Shown here: one piece after another, positions 33,988 to 46,684 of the stretch | Numbering within the stretch: position 1 is the first letter of the stretch | Layout: the number at the start of each line of letters is the position of its first letter | Source of the DNA: Stenocarpella maydis | Taxonomy: Eukaryota > Ascomycota > Sordariomycetes > Diaporthales > Diaporthaceae | NCBI GenBank assembly: GCA_002270565.1 | Contig: NQMI01000010.1 | Coordinates: 261,429-325,428 of the forward strand | Direction of reading: 5' to 3' | Length of the DNA: 64,000 nt | Translations under genes and position numbers: made by a program | Notes under the pieces: generated by a model | What the model saw: only the letters and a program-made list of their open reading frames with translations | The model's database searches: none | Told to the model about the DNA's origin: nothing

Positions 33988-35185
33988 TCAACCGCGGCTG
34001 AACCTTGCTGCCGCGGCTTTGGCTCTCTCCTGAATCTGCTGCTCCGTGCTCACGTAGAGCCGGTCCAGGTAGTCCATGGCTTGGGCGTCCTTGAGGATCT
34101 TGGCAACCTGGATGCCGGCGCTGATGAGCTGCAGGATATTCCTGTCGTCCTTGAGCGGCCGGCTCTGGTGCTTGGCGGCGTGCCTCATCTCGAGGCTGTT
34201 CTCAAGTATCGTCACAAACTGCTTGATCTGTCCGTTGTACAGGACCCGCGCCGGGATTCGCCGCTTCGTCGCCAGCCTCTTGAGCAGGTACACCCACTCG
34301 GTCCACTCTCGGTCCTGCGGCCGCTCCACGGGCCGCATGTCCTGCGTCAACGGGATCGGAAACTGGTACTTGGCCACGAAGTCGTACGCGCACTGCGACA
34401 GCCGGTCGTTTACTTGCGCAAGGACGCTGTCCTGCTCTTGAACGAGCAGATTGGTCGGGAGGTGTGGCAGCTCGCGTTCCTGCATCGCGATATACTCTGG
34501 CGGCGGTCGCTGGAGGAACTGGTGCGGGCCGTCGAACTCGTCACGGTTCGACGGCCTCCGTTGTGACCGGCTTGCCTTGCTGTGCGATGACTTGTGCTGC
34601 TTGCCCGGCGGTGTCGTCCCGGCGCCGCCGCTGTTATCCATGGAGTAGTCGGAGAGGCTGGGCGATGCCATGATGTCGTCCATTGAGTCTGTCGGCGAGA
34701 ACCTGCCTGGGTGATCCCAATTCTGCGAGTTGGTGCTCTGGTAGGACCCGTATGACTGCACCGGGGCCGCACCATTCCCGTAGGTCATTGATACCGGTCT
34801 CGAGTTGTACGCTTGAGAGGCTGAGTAGGCCGTCTCGGATCGCCCATGATGGCCTGCTGTCACCGTCGAAATGCTTCCTGGGAGGTTGTACGTCGAGGCG
34901 CTCCCGCTGTATTGTATACTTTGGGGTTTCCTTGTTATTCTCGCTGTCCATGGCTTGCGGGACCCCACTTGGATGGCTCTGGTCTTCTTACCTCTGCGGC
35001 GTGGTGCTGTAGGCTCCGTTGATAATCTCCCGGCTCCCTCCGTTCGGGTACTGATCTTGGTACACAATGGGGCTTTGCTTCGGGTTAGCTGCACGACTCC
35101 GTTCGGGAGATGTCTCGTCTGGTCCGCACCTTCTCGTTCCCCAAGTTCCTTTGGAATTCCTGTAGGCAAAGTCCGGCTGCGCCAT
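33988..35185 (-). CDS. Conserved fungal protein, Ser/Gln-rich N-terminus, helical C-terminus
   Basis: Two exons joined over the intron 34,919-34,991 (donor GTAAGA, acceptor AAAG), 374 residues, starting MAQPDFAYRNSKGTWG. Residues up to about 190 are Ser/Thr/Asn/Gly-rich and probably disordered, with PTDSMDDIMASPSLSDYSMD as a possible short acidic motif, then a basic stretch (SSHSKASRSQRRPSNRDE). The last 170 residues are charged and helical, beginning PPPEYIAMQERELPHLP and including a basic KRLATKRRIPARVLYNGQ segment, and end in AAAARFSRG. I recognise no catalytic or DNA-binding domain; the look is that of a nuclear or cell-cycle scaffold, which is inference. A frame extending to 35,244 without the intron exists but has no family sense. 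Confidence 0.75.
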
Positions 35186-38100
35186 ATTTGCAGGAAGAAG
35201 AGAAAAAAAAAGAGACTCCGGGTCCTGGGTATCGAGATGTCCAAGGCGTTGAGAGAAAAAAAAATCCGACAGGGCCTCCGGGACAGCTAAAAAATGCAGA
35301 CTAAAAGACTAGCAGACAGAGAGACACTTGTGGGCACAAGTGAGGATCATGCAACAGTAGCTGGCGCGCTCTTCCTAATGGTTGCCCACGGTATGTTCCT
35401 GACGGGCCGAGTTTACTTGAGAGTTTGGTCAAAAACTGCTCTTGTCACCAAGGGATCCCACGGTTATGGCATTAGTCCTTCTGGGATGTGTGGCTTCCGT
35501 GGTGCAGCGGTGTGTGCTCAGCTTGTCCAGGTGACGGCTCCGGAGTGTGGACGGCGACTCGCAAGTCTTTATTAGTCCTTGGGATGTCCAAAACGGGGTG
35601 ATACTGATGAAGCAGCTGCTACCATAGCGCGATGCCTGCTCGGAAAAGTATGACTGCGTGACAGATGGGCTGTCTTGACAACTCCGGAAGGGTTGCGAAT
35701 AACTTCAGATGGATAGCTCTCTCTGTCCGATCGTCCTCTCCTAAGGCTGGGGGTAGTTATACCTATGGTGCCTGACGGGGGTGGCGAAGAAGGTCCTTGT
35801 TTGGGTGACCAGGTAGCCGAGGCCTATCGCCGAAGCAGGGTGGCAGGAACAAGAGTCGACTGAAGTAGTCTCGACACAGCTTCATCTGGCACCCTGCTTC
35901 AGGATCCACATTCCACGAGACCAGGGAAAAAGATCGTCAAGCCGCATGCACGACGACTCTCGTTGCTGCGGGCGACTACGAACCACAACAAAGTCGGGGC
36001 AACTGGGGAAAAGCGGGCATGGAGCACGGAGCGCGGCACAACTGGCAGCAATTCCCACCCTGGGGTTCCCCCAAAGGCCAGGGAACGCACCTACACTAAA
36101 GCGTGGACAGCAAGCTTGGTGAACAGCTGGCTGGGGGGCCGGGGCCTACCCTGGGCGTACGCAATTGGGCGTACGGGCGGGCTTAGCAGGGTCTCCCAAT
36201 CCGACATGACCTGCCCGGGTAAAGCAGCATGATTTGCAATTGGTGTGAAGGCGGCGCGGCTGTGGAATCGACCTGGGCGATAGGGCACCGATTGGGCCTC
36301 CACGGCTGTAACAAGAGGGTATGTCGTGGCCTAAAGGTTGACAATTAATCCAGGCCCGGTGGGATCATGGAGGACTGGTCATGCAGGGAAGCACCCAGAT
36401 CTTCGGGCAGCGGTGACAGCAGCTGGGGACATTGGGCAGTGAAACATGGAATGGGCTGCCCAACCCAGGCATTGATGCCAGATACAGACGCCGTCTCACA
36501 CAGCGGTAGCCTCGAAGTCTAAAAGAAAACCTGCTGATAGGCCAGCATTTCGGTGACGGCCGGGCGGCCGGTGATTGGACACTGAGGAGGGGACATGCAG
36601 AGCCATGAACCTGTCATGTCCCCTCAACCGAGACGGCTGCATCTGCGTGCCTTGCCTAAGCTCGAGGATACGGATGTTTTGCTGCACAAATTTGCTAAGT
36701 ATCCTGACGTGGAGCGTTGGGGAGAAGGCTAAGAGTCCACCATGCGCCAAGGCTTGCGGTGAAAGTTTCGCCCGTTCCAGAAGATGGTTGGAACTTTGAG
36801 CGAGTACTCCCAAACTCCAGGGGCAGAAAGACATGGTGTCACACAGACAGAGCCGAGCGGGGTTCTGGGGCTCCCCAGCATTTCCAGTGAACCTGGCTCA
36901 CGAGCATGACAATCAAAGATAAACCCGATACACTTACTTGGTGCCGGCGTTATATCTGCCATCCCTTTGAGTGATGAGCTGTCCTGGCAGGTCTTGCCGT
37001 GACAGGAGTCGTCCTCCGATAAACATGCGCTTAGGGCCGAGAGACTGTTGGGATACGGCATCGCCAGAGCGAGACCGTTTGGAGGTCGGCGGACGATACT
37101 GGGGAGTTTGCCGTCGTGCCACGAGGCAATCGTGATTGCTTCGGCGACGGCAAGCAGGCCATGACGTCTCATATGTTTCGTCGTGCAACGAAGGGGGAAG
37201 CAAGCCTCGAGTCTAACAAGATTTCGCTCCCAATCTGCTGGGGAGAGTGACCGTTTGGACAAATGTAGCCCAGGGGACCTGGTCTCCGGTCTCAAGAGTC
37301 CACGATGCATTGTCAAAATCTACGACCTCGTGAGAAATAGATCAGCTGTTTCAAAATTCTAGAACAGCCTCCTCCGGGCGCACTTGTAAAAATCGCAGCG
37401 TGTACCGCGGAGCCGCTTCCTCCCACATCACACACGAGGCGCTAGTATCTGACGCCGCTCTTCAAGCTGCTCAAGGCAGCAGTGTTTTGGCATGTAATTG
37501 CAAGGTGCTAAAGACAATAGCGTGCTCCATTTGCCTTCTGTCAGCATCCCGATCCACTCGGACTCTGTTGAATATAAGCTGTCATTGTTGATCCGAGACT
37601 GCGTCACCTCTACCCTCACGGGCGTCTATGTTGCGTCTGGACGTTCGGTCTCTGAACGACCACCAGGGAAGGGACCAACAAGACCTCGTCCATAGCACGG
37701 TAAATGGAATAAAAACCCGATGAGTCCACAGGAGACTTGGACCGATAGTCTCGACAAGGCCGACAGAAACACTTCACTGTAGAGTCCGAAATCGACTGTT
37801 CCATTTATCTCGGCTTCCAGGTATTCTGTTGCCTAATGCAACCTTTCAAGATGCTTGTCCTCGACTGTTAGTCCCGTTTCGGATCGCTGCGAGATTAGTC
37901 TGACGCCCGTGTGGATTTCAATCAAGAGCAGCAGACTGTAAGACCTTAGGATCCTCGACATGATCAATGCCAAGAGATCTGGCGACGCATCCAGTCCGTA
38001 CACGATCTGGGGGCATGCCGAAGTTTGCCAGCTCATGCCAGTCCAGCAGCCTGGCTTGCTCCCTGATCAAGGCGGTGTGGCTCTCTGGCTACGCCACTCC

Positions 38101-38300
38101 GTCTCGGCTTGGAGCGAAGAGATCTAGACCTCACAGTCGCGCGGTATATCAACCACAAGTGAGCCCTTCTTGCTCAACACCGGGCATTAAACGACGTGAT
38201 CTTACGCTCAGAACCCTTCGCTTCATAAGAATCACGCAGCGCCGGCGTCACTGCGTCGGAGCGGAACCTGGCCCTACCAAGCGGGACGACCGCAGCTCCA
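35186..38300. promoter_or_regulatory. 3.1-kb divergent intergenic region
   Basis: Separates a minus-strand gene from a plus-strand transcription factor, so it should hold both promoters. The longest frame (36,729-37,316 minus, 195 codons) shows no domain and is overlapped by others; I do not call it. No TATA box placed with confidence. Confidence 0.4.
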
Positions 38301-40196
38301 ATGGCGTCCTACGAATCGACGGGATTCTTTGTCAGCTCACAACCGCAACGGCAACGGAGATACCACCGGCGGAGTCGCAACGGCTGCACAAGCTGTAAGA
38401 AGCGCCATGTGAGGTGCGATGAAGCAAGGCCAGTCTGGTGAGTGACGACGGGGTTTTGGTTTCGTTAGGTGGCCCGGCATGGAAGGACGGTCTCGAATGC
38501 ATCAAGCATTTGCTCGCTCGTACCTAGCATCTGGCACGACTGCGAGAGCGATCGTAAGGCTGATGAGCGATGTTCATCAAGCTCGATCTGTGCTCGCAGT
38601 GGCACTGCTTGTTTATACCATGACGATTCTAGATCGACCGGAGAACCATCCGACGGTCGCAACGGTGACGCCAAGAACAGGAGACACCAGAAAGGGGCAA
38701 TATCAACCCGGTCCAGAGGTGAGAGTGCATCTGAGTTACTGTCCACCAACGAGGATGCCGAAGGCTGCCCGGGTTTTGGGGTCAATGCCTTTACCACGAC
38801 ACTCTTCTCTGGCACCCCAGCCGAGATATCGGAAAAGACGTGGTGGCTGTTCCGCAAGCGTATGATCCCGTATTTCTGCCGCATTGTTGCTGGCTCGGTG
38901 ACTAACTCTGTCGCCGCACAGTGGCACGGGAGAGCAATGAAGGCTATCTACCTTCAACAGCGGCAACGGGAGTAGCGCTTCAGTAAGTGCCAACTCGCTC
39001 ATAACCTGCCGTGACCTGCAGGGGGTGTGGATCGTCAGCTTGATGGTCAATACTCTCAAATGCACGGAGCTCGAACATCCATGCTTACGCAGATCAGATT
39101 GCCTCTGCCCCCGTGGAACTCAAGTCGCGGCGGGCTTGCCTTGTCTGACTTGAGCACCACTCGACAGACGTCCACAGACACTATCCAAGTCCCTCTGCTA
39201 CATTTCAAGCAAGATGCGTTGAACTTTATCAACGGGCATCTTGGAAACAACTCCAAAGAGTCGGGGGACTCCGTCATAGCAATGATCAGTTGTCTGCTGT
39301 TCCTTGAGGCCGCTTCTTGGGAGGTAAGGACCCTTTTTCTGGTGCCGAGAGCGCGGAGGCTGAGTTCGATACTTGATCTGATGTCAGTAGACAAACCCAG
39401 ATGCCCTATCGGCGGTAGTAATGCACCTGAATGGGCTCGTGACAGCGGCGAATCACCACTGTGGTCCAGTGGTGAACGGGGAACTGACCATAGTGCAGAA
39501 GTTTCTTGGGATGTGAGCAAACCTCACTGCACCAACTGCACAAGCAGTGCTGACCGGAATTGGGCGACTAGGGCTATCAATTGTGTCACAAGCAACGATA
39601 CGAAGGAGCAGCTGTCCTCCACGTACAGCAGTGCCAACCGATGCACTCTGCGCAGCCTGTTGTTTATTGGTCTGTCGTCCGAGCTAACCGATGCAGGGTG
39701 GTGTGTGTACGAGAACAAGTCCGCTAATGCAAATTGCGGACCCGCCAGCCTGTTGAGAAGGCCTCGTGGACAGCAACAAGACCTGGGTTGCACCAGTGCT
39801 CGTATGATTGCATACTTGTACCTCTGCTTAGTTCTCCGGCCAGGTCGCATGAGCAACGAAGTCCTCGAGTGTCTCGTGGAATCAATCAGCACAGGCATGA
39901 AAGGACTCCAACGATGCGCGGTAGATGACCCCTCCAAGCAAGCCGGTTTTTTCTGGTGCATGATGCTTTGCCGGGCTGCCATAGCTAGCATGAGAGCGAC
40001 ACCGGATCGCGGCCTCGAAATAATGCACCGTAAGCAGAGACTGGTTGACCAAGACATTCACAGAGCGAGCGCAATCCTGCGGCTCCAGACATGGCCAGAA
40101 GCCGTTGATCTGCTCAAGCGAGTCGCCTTCGTCGAATTCGAAGGCGAACGAGAGCTGCAGAGCATTTGGGAAAAGGCAGTCTCGGGCGTAGACTGA
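38301..40196 (+). CDS. Zn2Cys6 fungal transcription factor
   Basis: Nuclear regulator with a canonical binuclear cluster: Cys29, 32, 39, 46, 49 and 56 (Cx2Cx6Cx6Cx2Cx6C), beginning NGCTSCKKRHVRCDEARPVC. Start ATG at 38,301 (MASYESTGFFVSS). Six exons in consistent phase with introns 38,438-38,581, 38,860-38,921 (branch CTAAC), 38,983-39,097, 39,324-39,390 and 39,513-39,571, giving 482 residues. The first intron splits the fourth cysteine codon. The remainder is the helical middle-homology-type region seen in this class, ending FEGERELQSIWEKAVSGVD. Introns 2 and 3 are the least certain because the unspliced frame is also partly open there. Targets unknown; no neighbouring pathway genes. Confidence 0.75.
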
Positions 40197-41600
40197 TGGG
40201 TCCGATTACCACGCTGCAGCCAGCTGGAGGGAGTAGACACCAGTGGTGCCGTGCACCCGCATATGTAGGAGCGTCAGACTCGAGCAGGGCAGCCAATGCG
40301 TCCTAGAATAGACAATCCCCAACAGGGTGCAAGCAATAGACTTGTCGCTCGATGTGACGTTGGGGAGGAACCTGAGACGGCGACCAGTATCGATGTAGGC
40401 TGTAGGCGGAACCTGCTCCCGCTGCAGTCGCGGCCGTGCAACGTTGCTCGCAACATCCCACTATCCTCGGCATCAAGAGCTGTGACTAGGGATTCGGATG
40501 AGTGTGGGAGACGGACCGCAACTGCCACAACGCCATGAAGTCTACGTGGTTAGACGCCACGAGCCCCAGGCCATTGGGCCATCTTCCAGCCACGCAGTCA
40601 CGTAGACCAAAAGCTGTGGCATCTAGTAATAAAGCCAACGTGTTTCCAGTGGCGGATCGTCAGGAGAATTACCAGCACTGGAGCTAGGAAACAGGCTTCT
40701 CAAACGGCTAGTTGACGGTCCGGCCATGAAAATCGCTCGCGCATGACGGGTATTGCACGTCCGGTAGATAGAGCCAGCGCCTCGTCGAGACGTGGTGTCT
40801 CGTGCACTGGGCAGTGGTCATCAAAGAGACGACCAGCACCCGAGGTTTCCGCACGAGGGACGCAGCACACCCGGGCACGAAGGAGCGGTGGGCAAAGAGT
40901 TGCCAATCATGCGCCGGGCTTGGCGTGATAGAGTTGGACTGTTGCATGGATGCGCTGTCTTCGCTGCTGTGTGGCTAGCCAGTAGGGGGCACGACCAGCC
41001 ATCCTAAAGCGCTCGGTGCGGACTTGATTGGCTGGGGGAGCTTCCCGGGCCAGCCAGGTTGGCGTTCGTGATGAAGCTTGAAGCGTGACGGCCGAGCACA
41101 TGTCGCAGCAGGAGGAGGAGGAGGAGCAGAGAGGAAGAGTGAGAAGCGCTGGCAACCCGTCATCAGCGCAGCTCATCTAACCTAGTGTACCCAGGCTTGC
41201 ATGATGCGGCCGATGTGATGACCCACCTCCTGAGGAGCAGTACATTAGCAGCTGCAGCAACAGGAAGGAAAAAGAAAGTAGTCGTGTGGGCGGGAGATGG
41301 AGATGGGGCTGGCGGAGGTTGCGATGGAGCTTGCCTCGCTTCTCCTGCTCGTGACGGGAAATGGGCATGGTCATCAATCGAGATGAGCGACCTGAAGATG
41401 CTGTGAGATGTGTGATGTGTGGATGGGCAGGGCTGGCAGGATGTGCAGGATGGCTCGGAGATTCATTGGCAGGGGTGCCGTGTCAGTCACCAGCAGGGCC
41501 TCTGTCCAGTGGGAAGCCGCCAGCTCACAAAGGTGGGGTCCTCTTCCGGGCCCTCTCACTGAGCTGCTCTGCCCAGGAGCCCCACCACCAACTGCCTTGG
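40197..41600. other. Intergenic, no gene seen
   Basis: Short frames on both strands only. A GA/GGA-rich patch lies at about 41,108-41,140. Confidence 0.4.
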
Positions 41601-41649
41601 TTCTGCCCTGTCCGTTGGCGCAGCAAGTTTAAAACCCAAAGCAGACCCT

Positions 41650-43548
41650 CTCCGTGCCCAACTTCTCGTCATGGCCCCCTCCTCTTCTTCTCTCCCAACA
41701 CACTCTACACACCGCACCCACATTCTCACCTCGCGTCCGGAGGCATTCCTGCCCAACCCAGCAAACGTCCACACTGTTCCACTCGGTTCCCGCTGATCTC
41801 CCGCTGTTTTCGCCACTTCTTAACAGCCTCCCGTTGTTCATCCTGCTCGCTCGGGCTTGACTCGCTCCACTACTCTCATCTTGCTTCCCCCTCCCCAAAA
41901 AGAACAATCCCCTTTCCTCGACCCGAAAGAATATCTCTGTTTTGCTCTTGGACACAGCATCGTTCGACAAGGAGAACAGCCCTGTTCTGGAGAACTTTGC
42001 CGTTTGTGCTCGCGCCCCAAGGATTCATACTCGTCTCGCGTTACCACAGCCCGTGGTACGGAGCATCAACAACAAATTCAGTTGTTCCATAAGGACCCAA
42101 GTCTATCACTTCCCCTCGACATAATCGTCAGGTGGTGATAGCTTCCAGCCCATTGGAATTTTGAGCAGCCCGCTCTGGAAAGGATATGACCGCCGTTGTC
42201 ACGTCAAACCATTCGGATACCATGTCCGGATACCACTTGGATAGAAGCGAAGTCCAAAGCCCTTCTAGGTATACTATACTTACTTTTCCTTTGTCCTATC
42301 CCCTGGGAGGTGTATCTGTGATTCTTGAACCTATCATGTTTTGAGCCAAGTCTTGTTATTCAACATCTTTCAACCTGGATCCTGTTGCGATCGAATCCCG
42401 GACGGACCACGAGGACCCAACAGACCACCACCCAGGACTTGAATCCCCCAGGATCAATGGACCCAATGGAACCCGAGGACTTTCTTTCTTGTTATGGACG
42501 TTTTGACTTCCCAGAGGGCATGCAACAATACCGGACTGGACTTGGATGGTATCTTTGCAAGAAACCATTTCATGACAGTGTGTAAGCGCCGCCTTACGCT
42601 CGCGTCCTGCGGTGCTCGTGAGTATCACCCTGTGCGTGCCGACTGCTATCAACAGGTTTTGCCAGGATCAGTGGATTTTCGTCAGGACCAGTCCCTTGAT
42701 GTTTGCCTGGATTTCCAAGCAGCAAATGGATTTCCCCAGTGCTCGTTTTCGACTCGGGGAAAGAGGACCAACTCAGTGTTCCGATGACATGCCGGCCGCA
42801 CTTGATTTATCCCATCTCCGGAGGTTACTGGAATCTTGTCAGTTGAACACGCCCGCAGCTCGAAGTTTTCGTGACTTGATCTGCTGGTGTGTTCTCTGCC
42901 GCAATCCAATTTTGATTGCTGTGCAGCCGCACAAGGATATTTCGAAGGACAATTCCCGTGGCATTCTTGCAACCTGGTTTTTGACGACAATATCAACAGC
43001 CAGCCGCTTTACCGTCAAGGGAAGTGACCTCCGTTGTCGAAAACCTACTGGCCTCCTTTGATGTGCACGCTGTGCTGTTTCCTTCTGCTGGACCCTATGG
43101 AATTGTTCCTCGTTTTCGGCTACACTTCCGACCTGGACATGGCAGTGATTATGCAATCGTCCCTTTTTCGCAGCTGGTCGGGATCACGGAGCCACCTATA
43201 CCGGAGTTCTGCCAGTTTTGTTTAGTTCCGGTTTAGCGCTGCATCAACGACTATGGATCTTGACCGTACAGCCTTACCTGGACTGGCCGGACTTCCCAAC
43301 CCACGGTTTCTGGTTGTCTTCTCGAGGAGTTCCTCCCAAGTTGGTCTGTAACACTCCAAACCTTGATGGCCTAATGAACGTAGAGACTAACACGCCAATG
43401 CAGGAACAAAGTTGTTGCCAATGATGATTTGCCTTGTTCTTTTCTTTTTGTCTGTTCTTGTTTCTTTGCTCTTGAAAAATCAGGGTAGTGGGGAAAACAG
43501 CACACTAACCTTCCAACCTGCGATCACAGTTATACCCAAGCCAGTGTG
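41650..43548 (+). promoter_or_regulatory. Probable long leader of the C2H2 factor with upstream ORFs
   Basis: Pyrimidine-rich DNA at about 41,640-41,960 looks like a transcription start region. From there to the main ATG at 43,549 there are several upstream ATGs; one small frame ending at 42,585 contains MDPMEPEDFLSCYGRFD. GTGAGT near 42,618 may be a donor of a leader intron. Long, multi-uORF leaders are known for fungal developmental regulators. That this stretch is transcribed is inference. Confidence 0.4.
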
Positions 43549-45254
43549 ATGTCTCCAAGCTCCACCGGGATATTTCCTTTCTCTCAAACAGGACCATCGG
43601 CTGATCCTTCGGGATCAACGTGGGACAGTACGACAGTAGAAGGACCACAGAACTTCTTTGCAGACCAAGGGGAACCTGAGGATTATTCTTTCACCATGGG
43701 CCACTTTACTGGAAAGGCCCACCCTTCTTCCGAGGACTTTCAAACCACATGGATCCCGGCTCCCACAGCTGGAGGGGAGAAGACTCACAAGGCTGAGCCT
43801 TTGAGACGGGTCTCGATCCGGGGTCCTGCCAAAAGCCACCGGATCTCCAAGGCTTCCTCGAGCAAGAGCAAGCCAGGGCACCAGTCAGCCATTTCACAGG
43901 ACGCCTCTATGACGTCGAAATTTGACATCACAGGTAATGCACATACTTTCCAGGACGGTCCACTTGGGAGCGGCCGTGTGGTGGACGTTACCCAGTACCT
44001 TTACCAGCAGTCTGCCCCCATGACAACGTCTCCGGAGATGGTATCGTCAGGCTTCTACTCGCACATGGATGGTTTGCCTGTCAACGGAATCGCCTTCGGT
44101 GACTTTACTGTGAACCAGCATGTGGACCCCAATGCTATCCCTCTGGACTTTGACACCAGCATGTCGGGTGGGTCGCCCACTCACTCCTGGGACAACCTGA
44201 GCGAGGGCTCGTCGGCATCCAAGGATGACGTCTGGCCTCTTGCTTTGCACAACTCACCTCTGACGAGCGTTTCCTCCAACTCACCTGCCCTTCAGTCCCT
44301 GGACACATTCAGCCTGGGCGGGCATGTCTCTCAACCCATGCTGGCACCGGAGGACCTGGATGGCAGTATGATGCCTCCCATGGGAGATGATCAAGTCTCG
44401 ATGACCGGCTGGAGTGGTCGCCGAACCGTCGGCGAAGGTGAGTCTGCGCGGGATCATCCACTCTACAAGAATGCGTATCCCAAGGCGGACGGCCTCTTCC
44501 ACTGCCCCTGGGAGGGCCAGACAAGCTGCAACCACAAGCCTGAGAAGCTCAAGTGCAACTACGAGTAAGTGGCAGATTGTGTTTGAAACTCCCCCATGCC
44601 CCGAGCTTGTGCACTAACGACGACCGTGGCAGCAAATTCGTGGACTCGCACCTGAAGCCCTACCGCTGCAAGGTCGAGTCGTGCGAGAACGCTAGATTCT
44701 CTTCTACCGCATGCTTGCTGAGACACGAGCGTGAGGCCCACGCTATGCACGGACACGGAGACAAGCCCTACCTCTGCACCTATGAAGGATGCGACCGAGC
44801 CGTCCCTGGCAACGGATTTCCCCGCAACTGGAACTTGCGCGACCACATGCGCCGTGTACACAATGACAACGGGTCCACCCTGGGCGCCCGCTCAGGACCC
44901 CCGTCCCCTAGCGGCAGCATCCCAAAGGACAAGACCAGGAAGAGGAAGATCGAATCTACTGGTAAGGCCATGCCGGGCCGCAGGTCCCCCAAGGCGGTTG
45001 CAGACGCTGAGGTACCCAAGGTCGAGGATGCCTCGATCAAACTTCGCGGGAAGTGGGCCGAGATTCAGGCTGCCCTTCCCAACCTCGTTGCCGCGTTTCC
45101 ACAGGCGGATGACCCCATGGTCCTGGACCACATCAATGCTATCAGGGAGCGCCTGGATGCCATGGCCAGGATTCACAGGGATCTCGTTGCCCACAGCCAC
45201 CCGGGCCTGGTCCAGCAGCAGCAGTACAACCATGTCGCTCAGCAATCCGGCTGA
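43549..45254 (+). CDS. C2H2 zinc-finger transcription factor
   Basis: Two exons, intron 44,565-44,632 (donor GTAAGT, branch CTAAC), 545 residues. Residues 1 to about 310 are Ser/Pro/Gly-rich and acidic, with DDVWPLALHNSPLTSVSSNSP and similar activation-like stretches. The zinc-binding part spans about 315-415: an atypical first unit (FHCPWEGQTSC ... HLKPYRC), then C-x4-C with FSSTACLLRHEREAH, then CTYEGC with NWNLRDHMRRVH. The intron lies inside the first unit. A Lys/Arg-rich stretch (KDKTRKRKIE) after the fingers can serve as nuclear signal, followed by a helical C-terminus (DHINAIRERLDAMARIHRD) and Gln-rich end. The start at 43,549 is the first ATG of the open frame. This finger arrangement is conserved in Sordariomycetes; I know no established name for it. 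Confidence 0.85.
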
Positions 45255-45264
45255 ATGAACTACC

Positions 45265-45358
45265 GTAAGTATTTCCTTTTGATCACGCCGAGTCCCGGAG
45301 AAGGGCTGCGCACAACATGTTTATGAAGATCGAAAGTTAACCACCGCTCCTACCACAG
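45265..45358 (+). other. Probable intron in the 3' untranslated region
   Basis: GTAAGT ten bases after the stop codon of the C2H2 gene and a CCACAG acceptor at 45,353-45,358. Splicing here would place an exon junction downstream of the stop codon, a configuration that can expose a transcript to nonsense-mediated decay. Confidence 0.4.
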
Positions 45359-45359
45359 G

Positions 45360-46651
45360 CCATTTGAGGACTCCGAAACCACAGACTGCAAGTGCAAAAG
45401 CCGTCGAATACGGAACAAATTCTTAACCCTCGAGGCTGTCCCATCACTACCACGCTCCACGAGCTTAGGCCGTGTCGAGCGGGTGGATGAGGCTGGCCTC
45501 AAAAATCACGGCGCCGAGGAAGAGCTCCCGCCTATTGAGCGCCGAATGAAACTGCTCTCCGAGGGGGTGATCCGCACGTCCGGCCCAGGCTGTATCCGCC
45601 CCCGGACTTTGATACCCACACTCCTCAGGACTGCCGTGTTGACTCTGATGACGCCATCATGGACCCGCTTCTATGGATGACGACCCAAGGGTTGCCACCT
45701 CGAGGAGCGACCCAGGAAAAGGACACTGGAGCCGCCCAGCGCCGCCACTGGCGGCGATGGAATTGCGTTGTTGAATTTTATCCCTGTTGCATGGGGAGCA
45801 CTGGAAAAGAGAGAATGACCTAATCTGCATTCGAGGGATATGAGTTCATGGTGGGCATGTAGAAGACTTTTTGTACTGAAGGGCAACCTTAATTTGATGA
45901 ACAGAACACACAATCTGGGCAACAGCAACACTTTTGTTACGTTTGGTTTATTTTCATGCTTCTTTTTCTCTCATGTCTCATGCGAGTTGGCGAGCTAATG
46001 CGGCATTGCTTACTGCTCTGGATATTGATGCGCTTTTGGGGAATTTGGAGTACCGGATGTTTGGGGACGTCAAGCAAACAAAAATGAGAAAAACCTTGTG
46101 TCGAATGTTGTTCCTGTCTCGTCCAGTAGGCGCATGTCTTGGGCTCGTAGCGATGTCCTCGTCGCAGCCAGCCTGTCAAGTCGGACTGCCCCGGGGACTA
46201 CTGCCTGTTCGTATCTTTTCCACAGCCATCTAAGGTCGTCGACGGAAGAAGTGCGCGAAGGACGGTGACACTTAGGACCGGATCCCTTCCCCGCCGGCCT
46301 CGTCTGCCTGTTGGCTCTGGCGATGATCGGGGGGTTGGATGGGGAGAGGGGTTGGTTGCGGGACCTAGGGAGGGAGAGAAGACAGCCCACGTAAAGCATT
46401 TCACCCTTTCTTTATATCCCCTCACGGCCAACACAGGGGAATATCTATGCGGTTGCTATCCTGTCTGTGATACTGCTGCACTTATACCAATCATCTTTCT
46501 CACCTCTCCCTTTCTACCTCGCACACGGACTCCTCCGATTCGGACCAGATCGGGTAGCAGAGAACGGGGGCAGTGATCCCCCCCCCCGCGACCACTCGCC
46601 TCCGTCCCCCATCGGGCCTGCCCGCCCGCTCGCGGCTCACTCAGCTCACTA

Positions 46652-46684
<33 letters not shown>

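Noticed and set aside
39027..40196. 389-codon frame as an independent gene
   Set aside because: It begins at GTG and includes two unspliced introns; it is the 3' part of the Zn2Cys6 gene starting at 38,301.
41361..42092. 243-codon plus-strand frame upstream of the C2H2 gene
   Set aside because: Translation is Pro/Ser/His-rich from pyrimidine tracts, overlaps frames on the other strand, and fits a leader or promoter better than a gene.
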